From contig NZ_PVZG01000011.1 in NCBI RefSeq assembly GCF_003002065.1, positions 124,001 to 188,000 of the forward strand: a DNA stretch of 64,000 bases, in the 5' to 3' direction. Under the pieces are notes generated by a model, which was given only the letters and a program-made list of their open reading frames with translations, made no database searches and was not told where the DNA came from. How positions within the stretch are numbered: position 1 is the first letter of the stretch; the number at the start of each line of letters is the position of its first letter. The DNA is from Pseudosporangium ferrugineum. GTDB lineage: Bacteria > Actinomycetota > Actinomycetes > Mycobacteriales > Micromonosporaceae. Below, one piece after another: positions 16,597-25,059 of this stretch. Position numbers and translations under genes: made by a program.

Positions 16597-17241
16597 CTAA
16601 TCCGCCGAGGCCGCCAAGTCGCCATGGCTACCCGAGCCGCCATCCCCCACCGACCGGCCCGCCTCGCCGACCGGCACCGCGTTCGCGCGCACGGGCCCGT
16701 CCTCGTCCGGGAATGCCGGCGTCTCTCGCCTGCGGGGAGACGCTGACCGCGACCACCAGCGCCGGGACGCCGCCGCGGCCAGGACGGCGCCGAGCGTGTT
16801 GACCAGGACGTCGTCAAGGCTCGACACCCGGCCGATGCTGAACACCCATTGCAGCGCCTCGATGGTCGCCGACGTGGCAGCGGCCACGACCAGGATCCGG
16901 GGCAGCGACGCCACGGCCGCGAACCGAAGCGGCAGGAAGAAGCCGAACGCCGCGAGCACCATCAGGTTGCCGCCCACCTGTGCGGCCGCCGTACCGAAGT
17001 CGCCGCTCAGCCACGACGGAAGGTCGTGGAGAGGCACCAGATCGATCGACCGCGGGGCCCTCTGCGGTGTGAACACCATGACCAGCCACGGCAGCGATCC
17101 AGCGACGATCCCGACCTCGGCCGCCGCCCCACGACGGGACCGGCTCCGGCTCCGCCATCGGTAAGCGCCGAAGCTCAGAAGCGGCAGAAGTAGCGCGGCG
17201 ACCACGATCGTCGCCCCATGATTCCGCCAGACGTCCCCCAC
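16597..17241 (-). CDS. VanZ-like membrane protein
   Basis: 214 residues with four to five membrane segments. It carries the VanZ-family signature: LVPLHDLPSW, a helix with GGNLMVLAAFGFFLPLRF, then EALQWVFSIGRVSSLDDVLVNTLGAVLG-type helices. VanZ proteins are membrane proteins with a poorly known role, some affecting teicoplanin resistance. The C-terminal 50 residues are polar and Ser/Arg rich. GTG 17241 has TAGATT 8 nt upstream, close to a leaderless arrangement. It has no linked resistance genes, so resistance is not inferred. Confidence 0.8.
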   Translation of the reverse strand: MGDVWRNHGATIVVAALLLPLLSFGAYRWRSRSRSRRGAAAEVGIVAGSLPWLVMVFTPQRAPRSIDLVPLHDLPSWLSGDFGTAAAQVGGNLMVLAAFGFFLPLRFAAVASLPRILVVAAATSATIEALQWVFSIGRVSSLDDVLVNTLGAVLAAAASRRWWSRSASPRRRETPAFPDEDGPVRANAVPVGEAGRSVGDGGSGSHGDLAASAD

Positions 17242-17549
17242 ACCGCCGCAATCTAGGCCGCGCCGGCAATGCGCTCACCTCCGTTCCCGCGCGCCTCCCG
17301 GCGTGGAACGGCTGCTGGGTGCCGCGCCGGATGTCGAGGGCGCCACCACGACCGGTCCCGCAGTCACCGCGCCGAGCCGCCGGACAGACGGCGGCCCGGC
17401 CGGCAAACACGGACGGGGCCCGGCCGGCGAACACGGACGGAGGCGGCCCGGCCGGCGAACACGGACGAGGGCTCGGCGGGGTGGGGCCGGCGGGGTGGGC
17501 GGCTCGGGAGGGATAGGTCACCGCCGGGCGGCGTCCGGGAAACAGCAGG
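17242..17549. other. Intergenic with tandem repeat
   Basis: 308 bp between the VanZ-like and sulfurtransferase genes. It includes three copies of a 24-28 bp unit containing CCCGGCCGGCGAACACGGAC (17394-17468). No gene seen. Confidence 0.55.
17394..17468. repeat. Three imperfect 24-28 bp tandem units
   Basis: Units centred near 17405, 17428 and 17456 share CCCGGCCGGC(A/G)AACACGGACG. The unequal spacing breaks any reading frame. Confidence 0.75.
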
Positions 17550-18449
17550 TCAGGACAGCCCGCCGGGCTCCGGCCCCTTCGCGATGGGGGCGCGGACCAG
17601 GTTGCCCCACTCGGTCCAGGAGCCGTCGTAGTTGCGGACCTGCGGGTAGCCGAGGAGGTGGTGCAGGACGAACCAGGTGTGGCTGGACCGTTCACCGATC
17701 CGGCAGTACGCGATGATGTCGTCGCCGCTCTCCAGGCCGAGCTCGTCGCGATAGATCTTGGTCAGCTCGTCGGCGGGCTTGAAGGTGCCGTCGTCGTTCG
17801 CCGCCGACTTCCACGGCTTGCTGACCGCGCCGGGGATGTGGCCGCCGCGCAGGGCACCCTCCTGCGGGTACGCCTCCATGTGCGTCAGCTCGCCGGTGTA
17901 TTCCTGCGGCGAGCGGACGTCGACCAGGGGACGGCCGCTCGAGATGTGGCCCATGACCTGGTCACGGAAGGCGCGCAGGGACCCGTCCGCCCGAACCGGG
18001 ACCGGGTACGTCGCGGGTGGGCGTACCGTCTTCTCGCGGGTCAGGTCCCGGCCCTCGGCGACCCACTTCTGCCGGCCGCCGTCCAGTAGGCGCACGTCGC
18101 GATGGCCGAAGAGACTGAAGACCCAGAGCGCGTACGCCGCCCACCAGTTGAAGTTGTCGCCGTAGAACACGATCGTGTCGTCCCGGCCGATCCCCTTGGC
18201 CTCACAGAGCGCCGCGAACTGCGCCGGGTCGAGGTAGTCGCGGGTGAGCTGATCGTTCAGCTCGAGATGCCAGTCGACCTTGACCGCGCCCGGGATGTGG
18301 CCCGTGTCGTAGAGCAGCACGTCCTCGTCCGATTCGACGACGACCAGGCCGGGGGCGTCGAGGTTGGCGGCGAGCCAGTCGGTGGTGACCAGCTTGTCGG
18401 GATGGGCGTACGCCTGTAGGGACGGCGCTGGATCGTTCGCAACGGACAT
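17550..18449 (-). CDS. Thiosulfate sulfurtransferase (rhodanese)
   Basis: 299-residue two-domain rhodanese, which transfers sulfane sulfur from thiosulfate to cyanide or a thiol acceptor. The N-terminal inactive domain has VVVESDEDVLLYDTGHIPGAVKVDW-like sequence. The C-terminal domain has DVRSPQEYTGE, GHIPGAVSKPW and the active-site loop YCRIGERSSHTW with the catalytic Cys. This resembles mycobacterial CysA2/CysA3, but the small SseC partner often found beside them is not here. ATG 18449 starts 5 bp after the SGNH hydrolase stop, so the pair is co-transcribed. Confidence 0.9.
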   Translation of the reverse strand: MSVANDPAPSLQAYAHPDKLVTTDWLAANLDAPGLVVVESDEDVLLYDTGHIPGAVKVDWHLELNDQLTRDYLDPAQFAALCEAKGIGRDDTIVFYGDNFNWWAAYALWVFSLFGHRDVRLLDGGRQKWVAEGRDLTREKTVRPPATYPVPVRADGSLRAFRDQVMGHISSGRPLVDVRSPQEYTGELTHMEAYPQEGALRGGHIPGAVSKPWKSAANDDGTFKPADELTKIYRDELGLESGDDIIAYCRIGERSSHTWFVLHHLLGYPQVRNYDGSWTEWGNLVRAPIAKGPEPGGLS

Positions 18450-18454
18450 GTCAC

Positions 18455-19228
18455 TCACGCTATCGCTTCGATCGGGGCGAGCCGGGGACGCTTCGCTGTG
18501 GACGCATCGTCGGAGACGGCGCCGGCCAGCCGCCGCTTGATCCAGGGCGCCAGGTGCTGCCCGGCCCATCGCAGGTCGGCACCGCGCGCAAGGAGCCACG
18601 GCGTCGGAGCCGGCATCGGCGGCACGAGCAGCCATTCCTCGTCCACGCCGACGCCGAGCGCGTTCAGCACCTGGCCGGCGACCCGGCGGTGCCCGGCGGC
18701 CGAGAGGTGCAGCCGGTCGGCGCTCCAGAGCAGCGGATTTCGGAAGGCGTCGTCGGCGAAGAGGTCGATCAGGTGGGCGCCGTGGCGCTCGGCGATGCGG
18801 CGGGCGCCGTCGTTGAGGACCGCCGCACGCGGACCGACGATGCGCTGCCCGGGCAGGTGGACGGTGACGTCGGCGAACCGGAAGAGGACGACGTCGGCAC
18901 CGGTCTCCCGGATCCGGCCGACCAGCGAGTCGACCTTGTTGACCAGCGCCCACGGGTCGACCTTGCGGCGCAGCACGTCATTGCCACCGGCCGCGAAGCT
19001 GACGAGGCCGGGTCGCATCATCAGGGTCGGCTCGAGTTGCTCGGCGACGACCTCGCCCAGGAGCTTGCCGCGGACGGCGAGGTTCGCGTACCCGAAATTG
19101 GGGCCGGCATCGACGGCCAGGCGCGCGGCGACCAGGTCGGCCCATCCGCGGTAGGTGCCGTCGGGATAGCTGTCGTCCAGGCCCTCGGTGAAGCTGTCCC
19201 CCATGGCCACGAAGCTCTTCCAGCTCAT
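18455..19228 (-). CDS. SGNH/GDSL-type hydrolase
   Basis: Esterase-like SGNH hydrolase of 257 residues. Block I reads MGDSFTEGLDD with the nucleophile Ser, block III has SFAAGGNDVLR, and block V has WSADRLHLSAAGHR with the catalytic Asp/His pair. No signal peptide, so it is probably intracellular. The ATG at 19228 is preceded by AGGGGG at 8 nt; the upstream in-frame start at 19249 lacks a site. It is the first gene of a pair with the rhodanese and divergent from proS. Substrate unknown. Confidence 0.85.
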   Translation of the reverse strand: MSWKSFVAMGDSFTEGLDDSYPDGTYRGWADLVAARLAVDAGPNFGYANLAVRGKLLGEVVAEQLEPTLMMRPGLVSFAAGGNDVLRRKVDPWALVNKVDSLVGRIRETGADVVLFRFADVTVHLPGQRIVGPRAAVLNDGARRIAERHGAHLIDLFADDAFRNPLLWSADRLHLSAAGHRRVAGQVLNALGVGVDEEWLLVPPMPAPTPWLLARGADLRWAGQHLAPWIKRRLAGAVSDDASTAKRPRLAPIEAIA

Positions 19229-19361
19229 GAGCACCCCCTGAACGCTCACTCATGTCCACCGACTCCGCTGAGTTTTCCACCGCCGGGCCGCGGGCGGGAC
19301 GTGACGATGGCGACACTGAGGAACCCCGGAATAACGGGGTGTTTCTGTCACAGCCCCTCCC

Positions 19362-19367
19362 TAGGCT
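19362..19367 (+). promoter_or_regulatory. -10 box of leaderless proS
   Basis: TAGGCT ends 7 nt before the ATG at 19375; no ribosome-binding site is present. Confidence 0.55.
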
Positions 19368-19374
19368 CGTGGGC

Positions 19375-21099
19375 ATGCTGATGCGAATGTCCTCGATGCT
19401 GCTCAAGACCCTGCGTGAGGAGCCGGCGGACGCGGAGGTGCCGAGTCATCGGCTCCTGCTGCGGGCCGGCTACATCCGTCGCGCGGCTCCGGGCGGCTAC
19501 ACGTGGCTGCCGCTCGGCAAGCTGGTCCTTGACCAGGTCACCCGCGTGATCCGCGAGGAGATGACCGCCATCGGCGGCCAGGAAGTCAGCTTTCCGTCAC
19601 TGCTGCCCCGCGAGCCCTACGACGTCTCCGGCCGCTGGACGGAATACGGCGACGACATCTTCACGCTGAAGGACCGCCGCGGCTCCGAACACCTGCTCGC
19701 GCCCACCCACGAGGAGATGTTCGCGCTGCTCGTGCAGGACATGACGAGTTCCTACCGCGACTTCCCGCTGGTCCTCTTCCAGGTGCAGACGAAGTTCCGC
19801 GACGAGGCACGTCCCCGCGCCGGGCTGCTGCGGGGGCGGGAGTTCCTCATGAAGGACGCCTACTCCTTCGACCTCTCCGATCAAGGGCTCATTGATGCGT
19901 ACGGGAAACAGCGCGCGGCCTATCAGCGCATTTTCGGACGGCTGGGCCTGGAGCACACCATCGTGGCAGCGGTCTCGGGCGCGATGGGCGGCTCCGCCTC
20001 GGAGGAGTTCCTGGCGACCTCCGACGCGGGCGAGGACACGTTCGTGGGGTGCACCACCTGCGACTACGCGGCGAACACCGAGGCTGTGGTGACCCCGGCG
20101 CCGCCCGCCGACACGCGTGAGCACAAGCCCCTGGCCGTGCACGACACTCCCGAGACTCCCACCATCGCGTCGCTGGTCGACCTCGCCAACACGCGCGCCC
20201 TCGAGGGCCGCACGGACTGGACCGCCGCGGACACCCTCAAGAACGTGGTGGTCACCGTTCACCACCCCGGCAAGGACGACGAACTGCTGGTCATCGGCGT
20301 GCCCGGCGACCGCGAGGTGGATCTCGGACGGGTGGACGCCGCGCTGAGCCCCGCCACGGTCACCATGTTCGACGACTTCGCCTCCCGCCCCGACCTCGTC
20401 CGCGGGTACATCGGCCCGCAGGGCATCAAGGTCCGCTACCTCGCGGATCCCCGGGTCGCCCCCGGCACCGCCTGGCTGACCGGCGCCAACGAGCCGGGCA
20501 AGCACGCCACCTCCGTGGTGGCCGGCCGGGACTTCACGCCCGACGGGACGATCGAGGCGGCCGAGGTCCGCGCGGGAGACCCCTGCCCCCGATGCGGCAC
20601 GGGCGAGCTCACCATGCGCCGGGGCATCGAGATCGGCCACATCTTCCAGCTCGGGCGCCGCTACACCGACGTGTTCAAGGTGGACGTGCTGGGCGCGGAC
20701 GGCAAACCCGTACGCCCGACCATGGGTTCTTACGGCATCGGCGTCTCGCGCGCGGTCGCGTCCATCGCCGAGCAGCACCACGACGAGCGCGGCCTTCTCT
20801 GGCCCGACGAGGTGGCCCCGGCCGACGTCCACGTCATCGGCGCGGGCAAGGCCGGTCAGATCGAGGCGGCTCTGACCCTCGCGGCGGAACTGGAACGGGC
20901 CGACCTGCGCGTGCTCGTCGACGACCGGCCGCAACTGTCACCCGGGGTCAAGTTCACCGATGCCGAGCTGATCGGCATCCGCCGCTCCGTCGTGGTCGGC
21001 CGCCGTCTCTCCGACGGGTACGCCGAACTGCGCGACCGCCGTACGGGAGAAAGCCGCGACGTCCGCCTCGAGGAGGTAGCCGGTGCATTTATGGGGTGA
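19375..21099 (+). CDS. proS: Prolyl-tRNA synthetase, bacterial editing type
   Basis: 574-residue class II aminoacyl-tRNA synthetase that charges tRNA-Pro. Motif 2 is FRDEARPRAGLLRGREF followed by MKDAYSFD. The YbaK-like editing insertion lies between motifs 2 and 3 at about residues 225-400. Motif 3 is near GSYGIGVSRAVA, and an anticodon-binding domain ends the protein. The start MLMRMSSMLLKTLREEPADAEVPSH fits family alignments; the upstream extension to 19252 runs through the promoter. A free-standing YbaK-type deacylase lies at 23967. Confidence 0.95.
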   Translation: MLMRMSSMLLKTLREEPADAEVPSHRLLLRAGYIRRAAPGGYTWLPLGKLVLDQVTRVIREEMTAIGGQEVSFPSLLPREPYDVSGRWTEYGDDIFTLKDRRGSEHLLAPTHEEMFALLVQDMTSSYRDFPLVLFQVQTKFRDEARPRAGLLRGREFLMKDAYSFDLSDQGLIDAYGKQRAAYQRIFGRLGLEHTIVAAVSGAMGGSASEEFLATSDAGEDTFVGCTTCDYAANTEAVVTPAPPADTREHKPLAVHDTPETPTIASLVDLANTRALEGRTDWTAADTLKNVVVTVHHPGKDDELLVIGVPGDREVDLGRVDAALSPATVTMFDDFASRPDLVRGYIGPQGIKVRYLADPRVAPGTAWLTGANEPGKHATSVVAGRDFTPDGTIEAAEVRAGDPCPRCGTGELTMRRGIEIGHIFQLGRRYTDVFKVDVLGADGKPVRPTMGSYGIGVSRAVASIAEQHHDERGLLWPDEVAPADVHVIGAGKAGQIEAALTLAAELERADLRVLVDDRPQLSPGVKFTDAELIGIRRSVVVGRRLSDGYAELRDRRTGESRDVRLEEVAGAFMG

Positions 21100-21197
21100 T
21101 CACCCGGATTTCACGCGCGTCCGTCCAGGGTGTATCGGTGAAGGTGCCGGGTACCCGCCTGCGTAACGGGCGGGCAGGATCGCGTGGAGGTACAGCC

Positions 21198-21590
21198 ATG
21201 GCTAGGACGGCAGTGGCGGACGTCATGACCAGGAGGGTCGTCTACCTGCCGGGCGACACCATGCTCGACGAGGCCGCCCAGGCGATGCGCGACCAGGGCA
21301 TCGGCGACGTGGTCGTCACCAACGGCCCGACGATGGCCGGCCTCGTGACGGACCGCGACATCGTCGTACGCGCGATCGCCGAAGGCCTCCCGCCCCGCGC
21401 GACCACCCTGGCATCCGTCGCGTCGCTGGAGCTCATCATGGTGGAGCAGTCGGCCAGCGTGGAGGACGCCGTGCAAGCCATGCGCGAACGCGCAGTACGC
21501 CGCCTCCTCGTCTGCGACGCCGACCGCAAGGTGGTGGGCATCCTCAGCCTGAGCGACGTCGCCCTCATGCCGACATCCACCCCGGCCTGA
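21198..21590 (+). CDS. CBS-pair protein
   Basis: 130-residue protein made of two CBS domains (residues about 7-60 and 72-125), the usual adenosyl-ligand sensing module. Typical motifs are VADVMTRRVVYLPGDTMLDEAAQAM, GLVTDRDIVVRAI and VGILSLSDVAL. The ATG is preceded by GGAGG at 8 nt. Proteins of this size in actinobacteria are often stress or dormancy linked. It stands alone, 98 bp after proS. Confidence 0.9.
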   Translation: MARTAVADVMTRRVVYLPGDTMLDEAAQAMRDQGIGDVVVTNGPTMAGLVTDRDIVVRAIAEGLPPRATTLASVASLELIMVEQSASVEDAVQAMRERAVRRLLVCDADRKVVGILSLSDVALMPTSTPA

Positions 21591-21968
21591 ACCCGGAGCC
21601 GGCCGCGCCCAAGCCTGACGCGGCCCCGCCTGCCTCCTTACTCCCTCGGGCTGGCGCGGGACGCCCTCGGGCTGGCGCGGGCTTGCCGACCTGCCCACGC
21701 CCGCCCGGCTGAGACGGCCCGGCCTGCCTCCCTACGCCCTCGGCCGACGCGGGCTCGCCGACCTCCCCACGCCCGCCTGAGGCAACCTTCCGGCGCGGCC
21801 TTTCTGACCCGCCCGCGCTGCCGGATTGGCACGGCCTCGCCATCCTGGCCAGCGCCTCTCGGGCCGCTCGGCCTCGACCTGGGACCTCTCCATCTCGGCC
21901 GGGCCCACCGCGCTCATCGACGAACCGTGGTGCCGGGCCGGCCCCAGCGGCGATGGGCGTCGACGACG
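21591..21968. other. Intergenic, degenerate direct repeats
   Basis: About 380 bp before the SufE gene. It holds diverged copies of a segment around CCTCGGGCTGGCGCGGG and GACCTGCCCACGCCCGCC (21641-21780). A minus-strand frame of 137 codons crosses it, but it is repeat-driven and has no start signals. No gene called. Confidence 0.5.
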
Positions 21969-21974
21969 TAGGGT
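21969..21974 (+). promoter_or_regulatory. -10 box of leaderless sufE
   Basis: TAGGGT ends 6 nt before the GTG at 21981. Confidence 0.5.
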
Positions 21975-21980
21975 CCAACC

Positions 21981-22418
21981 GTGAGTGACATGCCTCCGAA
22001 GCTGGCCGAGATCGTGGACGAGTTCGCCGCCGCGCCGCGGGAGGTGGTGCTCGAGATGTTGCTGGAGTTCTCGGACGCCGTGCCGCCGCTTCCCGACGAG
22101 CTTCGCGGGCACGAGGGCATGGAGCAGGTGCCCGAGTGCCAGACCCAGTTCTTCCTCCGGGCGGAGGTGCAGCCCGACGAGACGGTCAAGACGTGGTTCG
22201 ACTGTCCGCCCGAGGCGCCGACCACGCGCGCCTTCGCCGGCATCCTGGCGGAAGGGCTCGACGGCGCGACGGCCGCGGAGATCCTCGAAGTGCCGGACGA
22301 CCTCTACAGCAGGATGGGCCTGGCCACGGCGATCAGCCCGCTGCGCATCCGCGGTGGCACGGCGATCCTGGCACGGCTCAAGCGTCAGATCCGCGATCAG
22401 GAGGACGGCCGGCCGTGA
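21981..22418 (+). CDS. sufE: SufE-family sulfur acceptor
   Basis: 145-residue SufE/CsdE-type protein that takes sulfur from a cysteine desulfurase during Fe-S cluster assembly. The acceptor Cys is in VPECQTQFF (Cys53), and the core includes the typical TTRAFAGILAEGLDGATAAEIL. GTG 21981 is favoured by the leaderless promoter; the ATG at 21990 is the alternative. Its stop overlaps the GTG of the DsbA-type gene by 4 bp (GTGA), so the two are translationally coupled. Confidence 0.88.
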   Translation: MSDMPPKLAEIVDEFAAAPREVVLEMLLEFSDAVPPLPDELRGHEGMEQVPECQTQFFLRAEVQPDETVKTWFDCPPEAPTTRAFAGILAEGLDGATAAEILEVPDDLYSRMGLATAISPLRIRGGTAILARLKRQIRDQEDGRP

Positions 22419-23056
22419 ACATCGAAGTGTGGTCGGACGTGATCTGTCCATGGTGCTACCTGGGCAAACATCGTCTCGAGGAGGCGCTGCGGGGCTTTCC
22501 CGAAGTCGTGACGGTGACGTTCCGGGCGTACCAGCTCGATCCGTCTCCCGTCCCGCGCGCGTTGCCGATCAAGCAGGCCATGATGGCGAAGTTCGGTGGC
22601 CCTCAGCGCGCGGAGCAGATGTTCAGCCACGTCACCGAACTCGGTGCCCGCGACGGCCTGACCCTGGACTTCGACCGAGCGATCATGGCGAACACCTTCG
22701 ACGCGCACCGGCTCGTCGCCTGGGCGGCCGGGCAGGACCTGCAGCTGATGATGATCGACAGGCTGCAGCGAGCCCACTTCGCGGAGGGCGTCGACCTTGG
22801 CTCCCACCCCGCCCTCGCACGGCTGGCGGCTTCCATCGGGCTGGACGAGCGAGCAGCGCTTGCCCACCTCGAGTCCCCGGCCGGCACGGACGCGGTCAAC
22901 GCCGACCTCGCCGAAGCACGCGAGCTCGGCATCACCAGCGTCCCGACCTTCGTGATCGACCGGAAGTACGCGGTCCAGGGCGCCCAGGAGGTCCCGGTTC
23001 TCCGCTCAGCCCTGGAAGAGATCGCCCGCCGGGAGGCCGTCAACGCCCCTCGGTGA
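22415..23056 (+). CDS. DsbA-family (FrnE-like) thiol oxidoreductase
   Basis: 213-residue thioredoxin-fold protein with an inserted helical domain. The active site is CPWC (residues 10-13) right after beta strand 1 (IEVWSDVI), and a cis-Pro loop TSVPTFVID lies near residue 173. No signal peptide, so it acts in the cytoplasm, as FrnE-type 2-hydroxychromene isomerase-like proteins do. It starts at GTG 22415, inside the end of sufE. A parS-like site begins one base after its stop codon. Confidence 0.88.
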   Translation: MNIEVWSDVICPWCYLGKHRLEEALRGFPEVVTVTFRAYQLDPSPVPRALPIKQAMMAKFGGPQRAEQMFSHVTELGARDGLTLDFDRAIMANTFDAHRLVAWAAGQDLQLMMIDRLQRAHFAEGVDLGSHPALARLAASIGLDERAALAHLESPAGTDAVNADLAEARELGITSVPTFVIDRKYAVQGAQEVPVLRSALEEIARREAVNAPR

Positions 23057-23072
23057 TGTTCCACGTGAAACA
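23057..23072. other. parS-like site (isolated)
   Basis: TGTTCCACGTGAAACA differs at one base from the consensus TGTTTCACGTGAAACA. It lies directly after the DsbA-type stop, about 18 kb from oriC on the side away from parAB. Confidence 0.85.
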
Positions 23073-23174
23073 CACGGGGAGGCTCCCCGCGACGTTCCAC
23101 CAGCAGTGCAACGAACGCATCGCTCTCGCCCTCCCTGACGGATGCCATGGCCGGGGCCGTGACGCCCGGCCTTT

Positions 23175-23873
23175 TCAATCGGGCGGCGCTACCTCCCTGC
23201 GCATGGCGATCCGCTCCACCGGGTCCAGGCCGTGTCGGGCCTCGACGGCCATCAACCGAGCCAACTCCGGCCCGCGCTCACCCTCCGCCAACTCCACGAA
23301 CCCCAGCCGCGCGTAGTACGGCGCTTTCCACGGCACACCCCGGAACGTCGTGAGAGTCATCCCGGACATCCCTCGCTCGCCGGCCCACCGCCCCACATGG
23401 TCGATCAGCCGCCGGCCGATCCCCCTCCGGGCGTAGGGCGGATCGACACTCACCTGCTCGATGTGCGCCAACCCATCGACCACCTCCACCAGCACATACG
23501 CAACCGGCATCCCACCCGCCAGCTCCGCCTCGGGACCAGCCGCTCCCGGGCCAGCTGCCTCCGGACCAGCCTCGCGAAGACCAGTCGCCCCCGGGTCAGC
23601 CGCCCCCGGGTCGGCCGCGCCAAGACCAGCCGCTCCCGGACCGGCCGCCCTCAAACCAGCCGCCGTGCCCGGCAACGCGAACGAAGGTCGGGCGGAGCCC
23701 TCGACCACCACCCAACTCCGCCCCGCCCGCACGAACCGGGCCAACACCGAAGCCGCCGGCACCGGATGCCGGGCGATGTCCGGCATGCCGACGTCATAGA
23801 ACAAAGTCCCGGCCCGCGCCTCGATCCCCCGGATCGCCTCAAGGTCGCCGGCACGCGCCGCCCGAATCCGCAC
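23175..23873 (-). CDS. GNAT acetyltransferase with repeat insertion
   Basis: 232-residue GNAT-fold acetyltransferase. The acetyl-CoA motif is in HIEQVSVDPPYARRGIGRRL (RRGIGR at 149-154), and the C-terminal strand has APYYARLGF. Residues about 70-120 are an insertion of AAGPG/AADPG/AAGLG pentapeptides coded by 15-bp units, between the early strands of the fold where family members have a short loop. The start is GTG 23873 with no strong ribosome-binding site. Substrate unknown. Confidence 0.82.
   Translation of the reverse strand: MRIRAARAGDLEAIRGIEARAGTLFYDVGMPDIARHPVPAASVLARFVRAGRSWVVVEGSARPSFALPGTAAGLRAAGPGAAGLGAADPGAADPGATGLREAGPEAAGPGAAGPEAELAGGMPVAYVLVEVVDGLAHIEQVSVDPPYARRGIGRRLIDHVGRWAGERGMSGMTLTTFRGVPWKAPYYARLGFVELAEGERGPELARLMAVEARHGLDPVERIAMRREVAPPD
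23520..23665 (-). repeat. 15-bp-unit expansion inside the GNAT gene
   Basis: About ten degenerate 15-bp units encode AAGPG-type pentapeptides. The unit is a multiple of three, so the frame is kept. Confidence 0.75.
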
Positions 23874-23966
23874 GAGCCGAGCGAAGCAGTCCGCCTGTCG
23901 CCCGTCCAGCCCTTTCGATCCTGGGCGACGGGTTCACACGGACGTGGAAGGACCCCGCAGCATCCG

Positions 23967-24527
23967 CTATGCCTCCCGTGCCAACCCTTCGATCACCTCC
24001 GCGCCTGGCAGTGCACCCAGCGCCGGCCCCGCGATCGCGATCTTGCTGTGCCGTACGCCCGAGCCGATGATCACGTGCGGCGCCGCCGCCACGCGGGCGT
24101 CGACCAGCACCGGCCAGTCCTTCGGGAGGCCGATGGGGGTGATTCCGCCGTACTCCATGCCGGTCAACCGCACCGCATCGTCCATCGGCGCGAAGCTCGC
24201 CTTGCGGGCATCCAGGTGCCGCCGCACCACGCCGTTGACGTCGGCTCGGGTGGTCGCCAGCACGACACAGGCCGCATACCGGGTCACGTCGCCACGCTTG
24301 CCGGCCACGATCACGCAGTTCGCGGAGATTTCGAGCCCCACGCCGTACGCCTCGCAGAAGGCCGCGGTATCGGCGAGGTCGGCCTTGATGGGTGCGACCA
24401 GCACCTGGTCGCCGTCGATGGGGGCGTCCACCGGCCACACCTCGAGGGCCGCCGCCACCGGAGGCGCGAGGAGGTCGAGCCGGGAGATGGCGGGTTCGAG
24501 CTTGAGAGATCCGATCACGGTGGTCAT
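23967..24527 (-). CDS. YbaK/ProX-type aminoacyl-tRNA deacylase
   Basis: 186-residue YbaK-domain protein, related to enzymes that hydrolyse mischarged tRNA (for example Cys- or Ala-tRNA-Pro). Family pattern includes CEAYGVGLEISANCVIVAGK, YAACVVLATTRADVNGVVRRHL, KASFAPMDDAVRLTGMEYGGITPIG and a final GSGVRHSKIAI. The ATG at 24527 follows GCAGG. The upstream part of this frame is repeat DNA and is excluded. ProS at 19375 has its own editing domain, so this may cover another mischarged product. Confidence 0.88.
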   Translation of the reverse strand: MTTVIGSLKLEPAISRLDLLAPPVAAALEVWPVDAPIDGDQVLVAPIKADLADTAAFCEAYGVGLEISANCVIVAGKRGDVTRYAACVVLATTRADVNGVVRRHLDARKASFAPMDDAVRLTGMEYGGITPIGLPKDWPVLVDARVAAAPHVIIGSGVRHSKIAIAGPALGALPGAEVIEGLAREA

Positions 24528-25059
24528 CCTGCCCGCATCCGCGCGGCGTAACCAGCCGGCCCACCCCACGCCAACTGCGGAATCCCCAGGCTCAAGGGGC
24601 GGCTCCAAAGGCCCATCCCGACCCAGCCGACCACAAACACGCCCGCGCCGCCGACCGGGCCGGCCACGAACACACCCAAGCCACTGCGGCCCCGCCCACG
24701 CCCGCGCCACCGTGCCGCCGCCCACGCCACCACGCCGCCGACCCGGCAGGCAACGAACACGCTCGCGCCGCCGTGTCGCCGACTCGGCAAGCCACAAACA
24801 CGCCCGCGCCGCCGTTCCCCCGACCCGGCAGGCCACGAACACGCCCGCGCCGCCACGCCGCCGACCCGGCAGGCCACAAACACGCGCCCGCGCCACCAAC
24901 CGACCCGTTCCCCCGACCCGGCACGCGGCGCACTCCCGACCGACGGTGGCGAGGCAGCAGCCGGACCACCGGCGGCCCGGTTCGCGAAAGGGCTCAGCAA
25001 CGATCATGAAACCGCCGCCCGCCTCAGCCATTCGACGATCTTGCCGACTGTCAGGTGAT
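24528..25059. other. Intergenic, mostly 41-bp minisatellite
   Basis: 532 bp between the divergent deacylase and membrane-protein genes. The repeat at 24738-24901 and diverged copies to its left (from about 24628) fill half of it. Its period is not a multiple of three, so the long frames crossing it are not real. Confidence 0.65.
24738..24901. repeat. 41-bp tandem repeat, 4 units
   Basis: Units start at 24738, 24779, 24820 and 24861, each opening CCGACYCGGCARGC and containing AACACGC. Two to three further degenerate copies precede them. Confidence 0.85.

Noticed and set aside
16597..17241. VanZ-like gene as part of a glycopeptide-resistance cluster
   Set aside because: No vanHAX or vanRS genes are nearby; the Ddl-like ligase lies 40 kb away with different partners.
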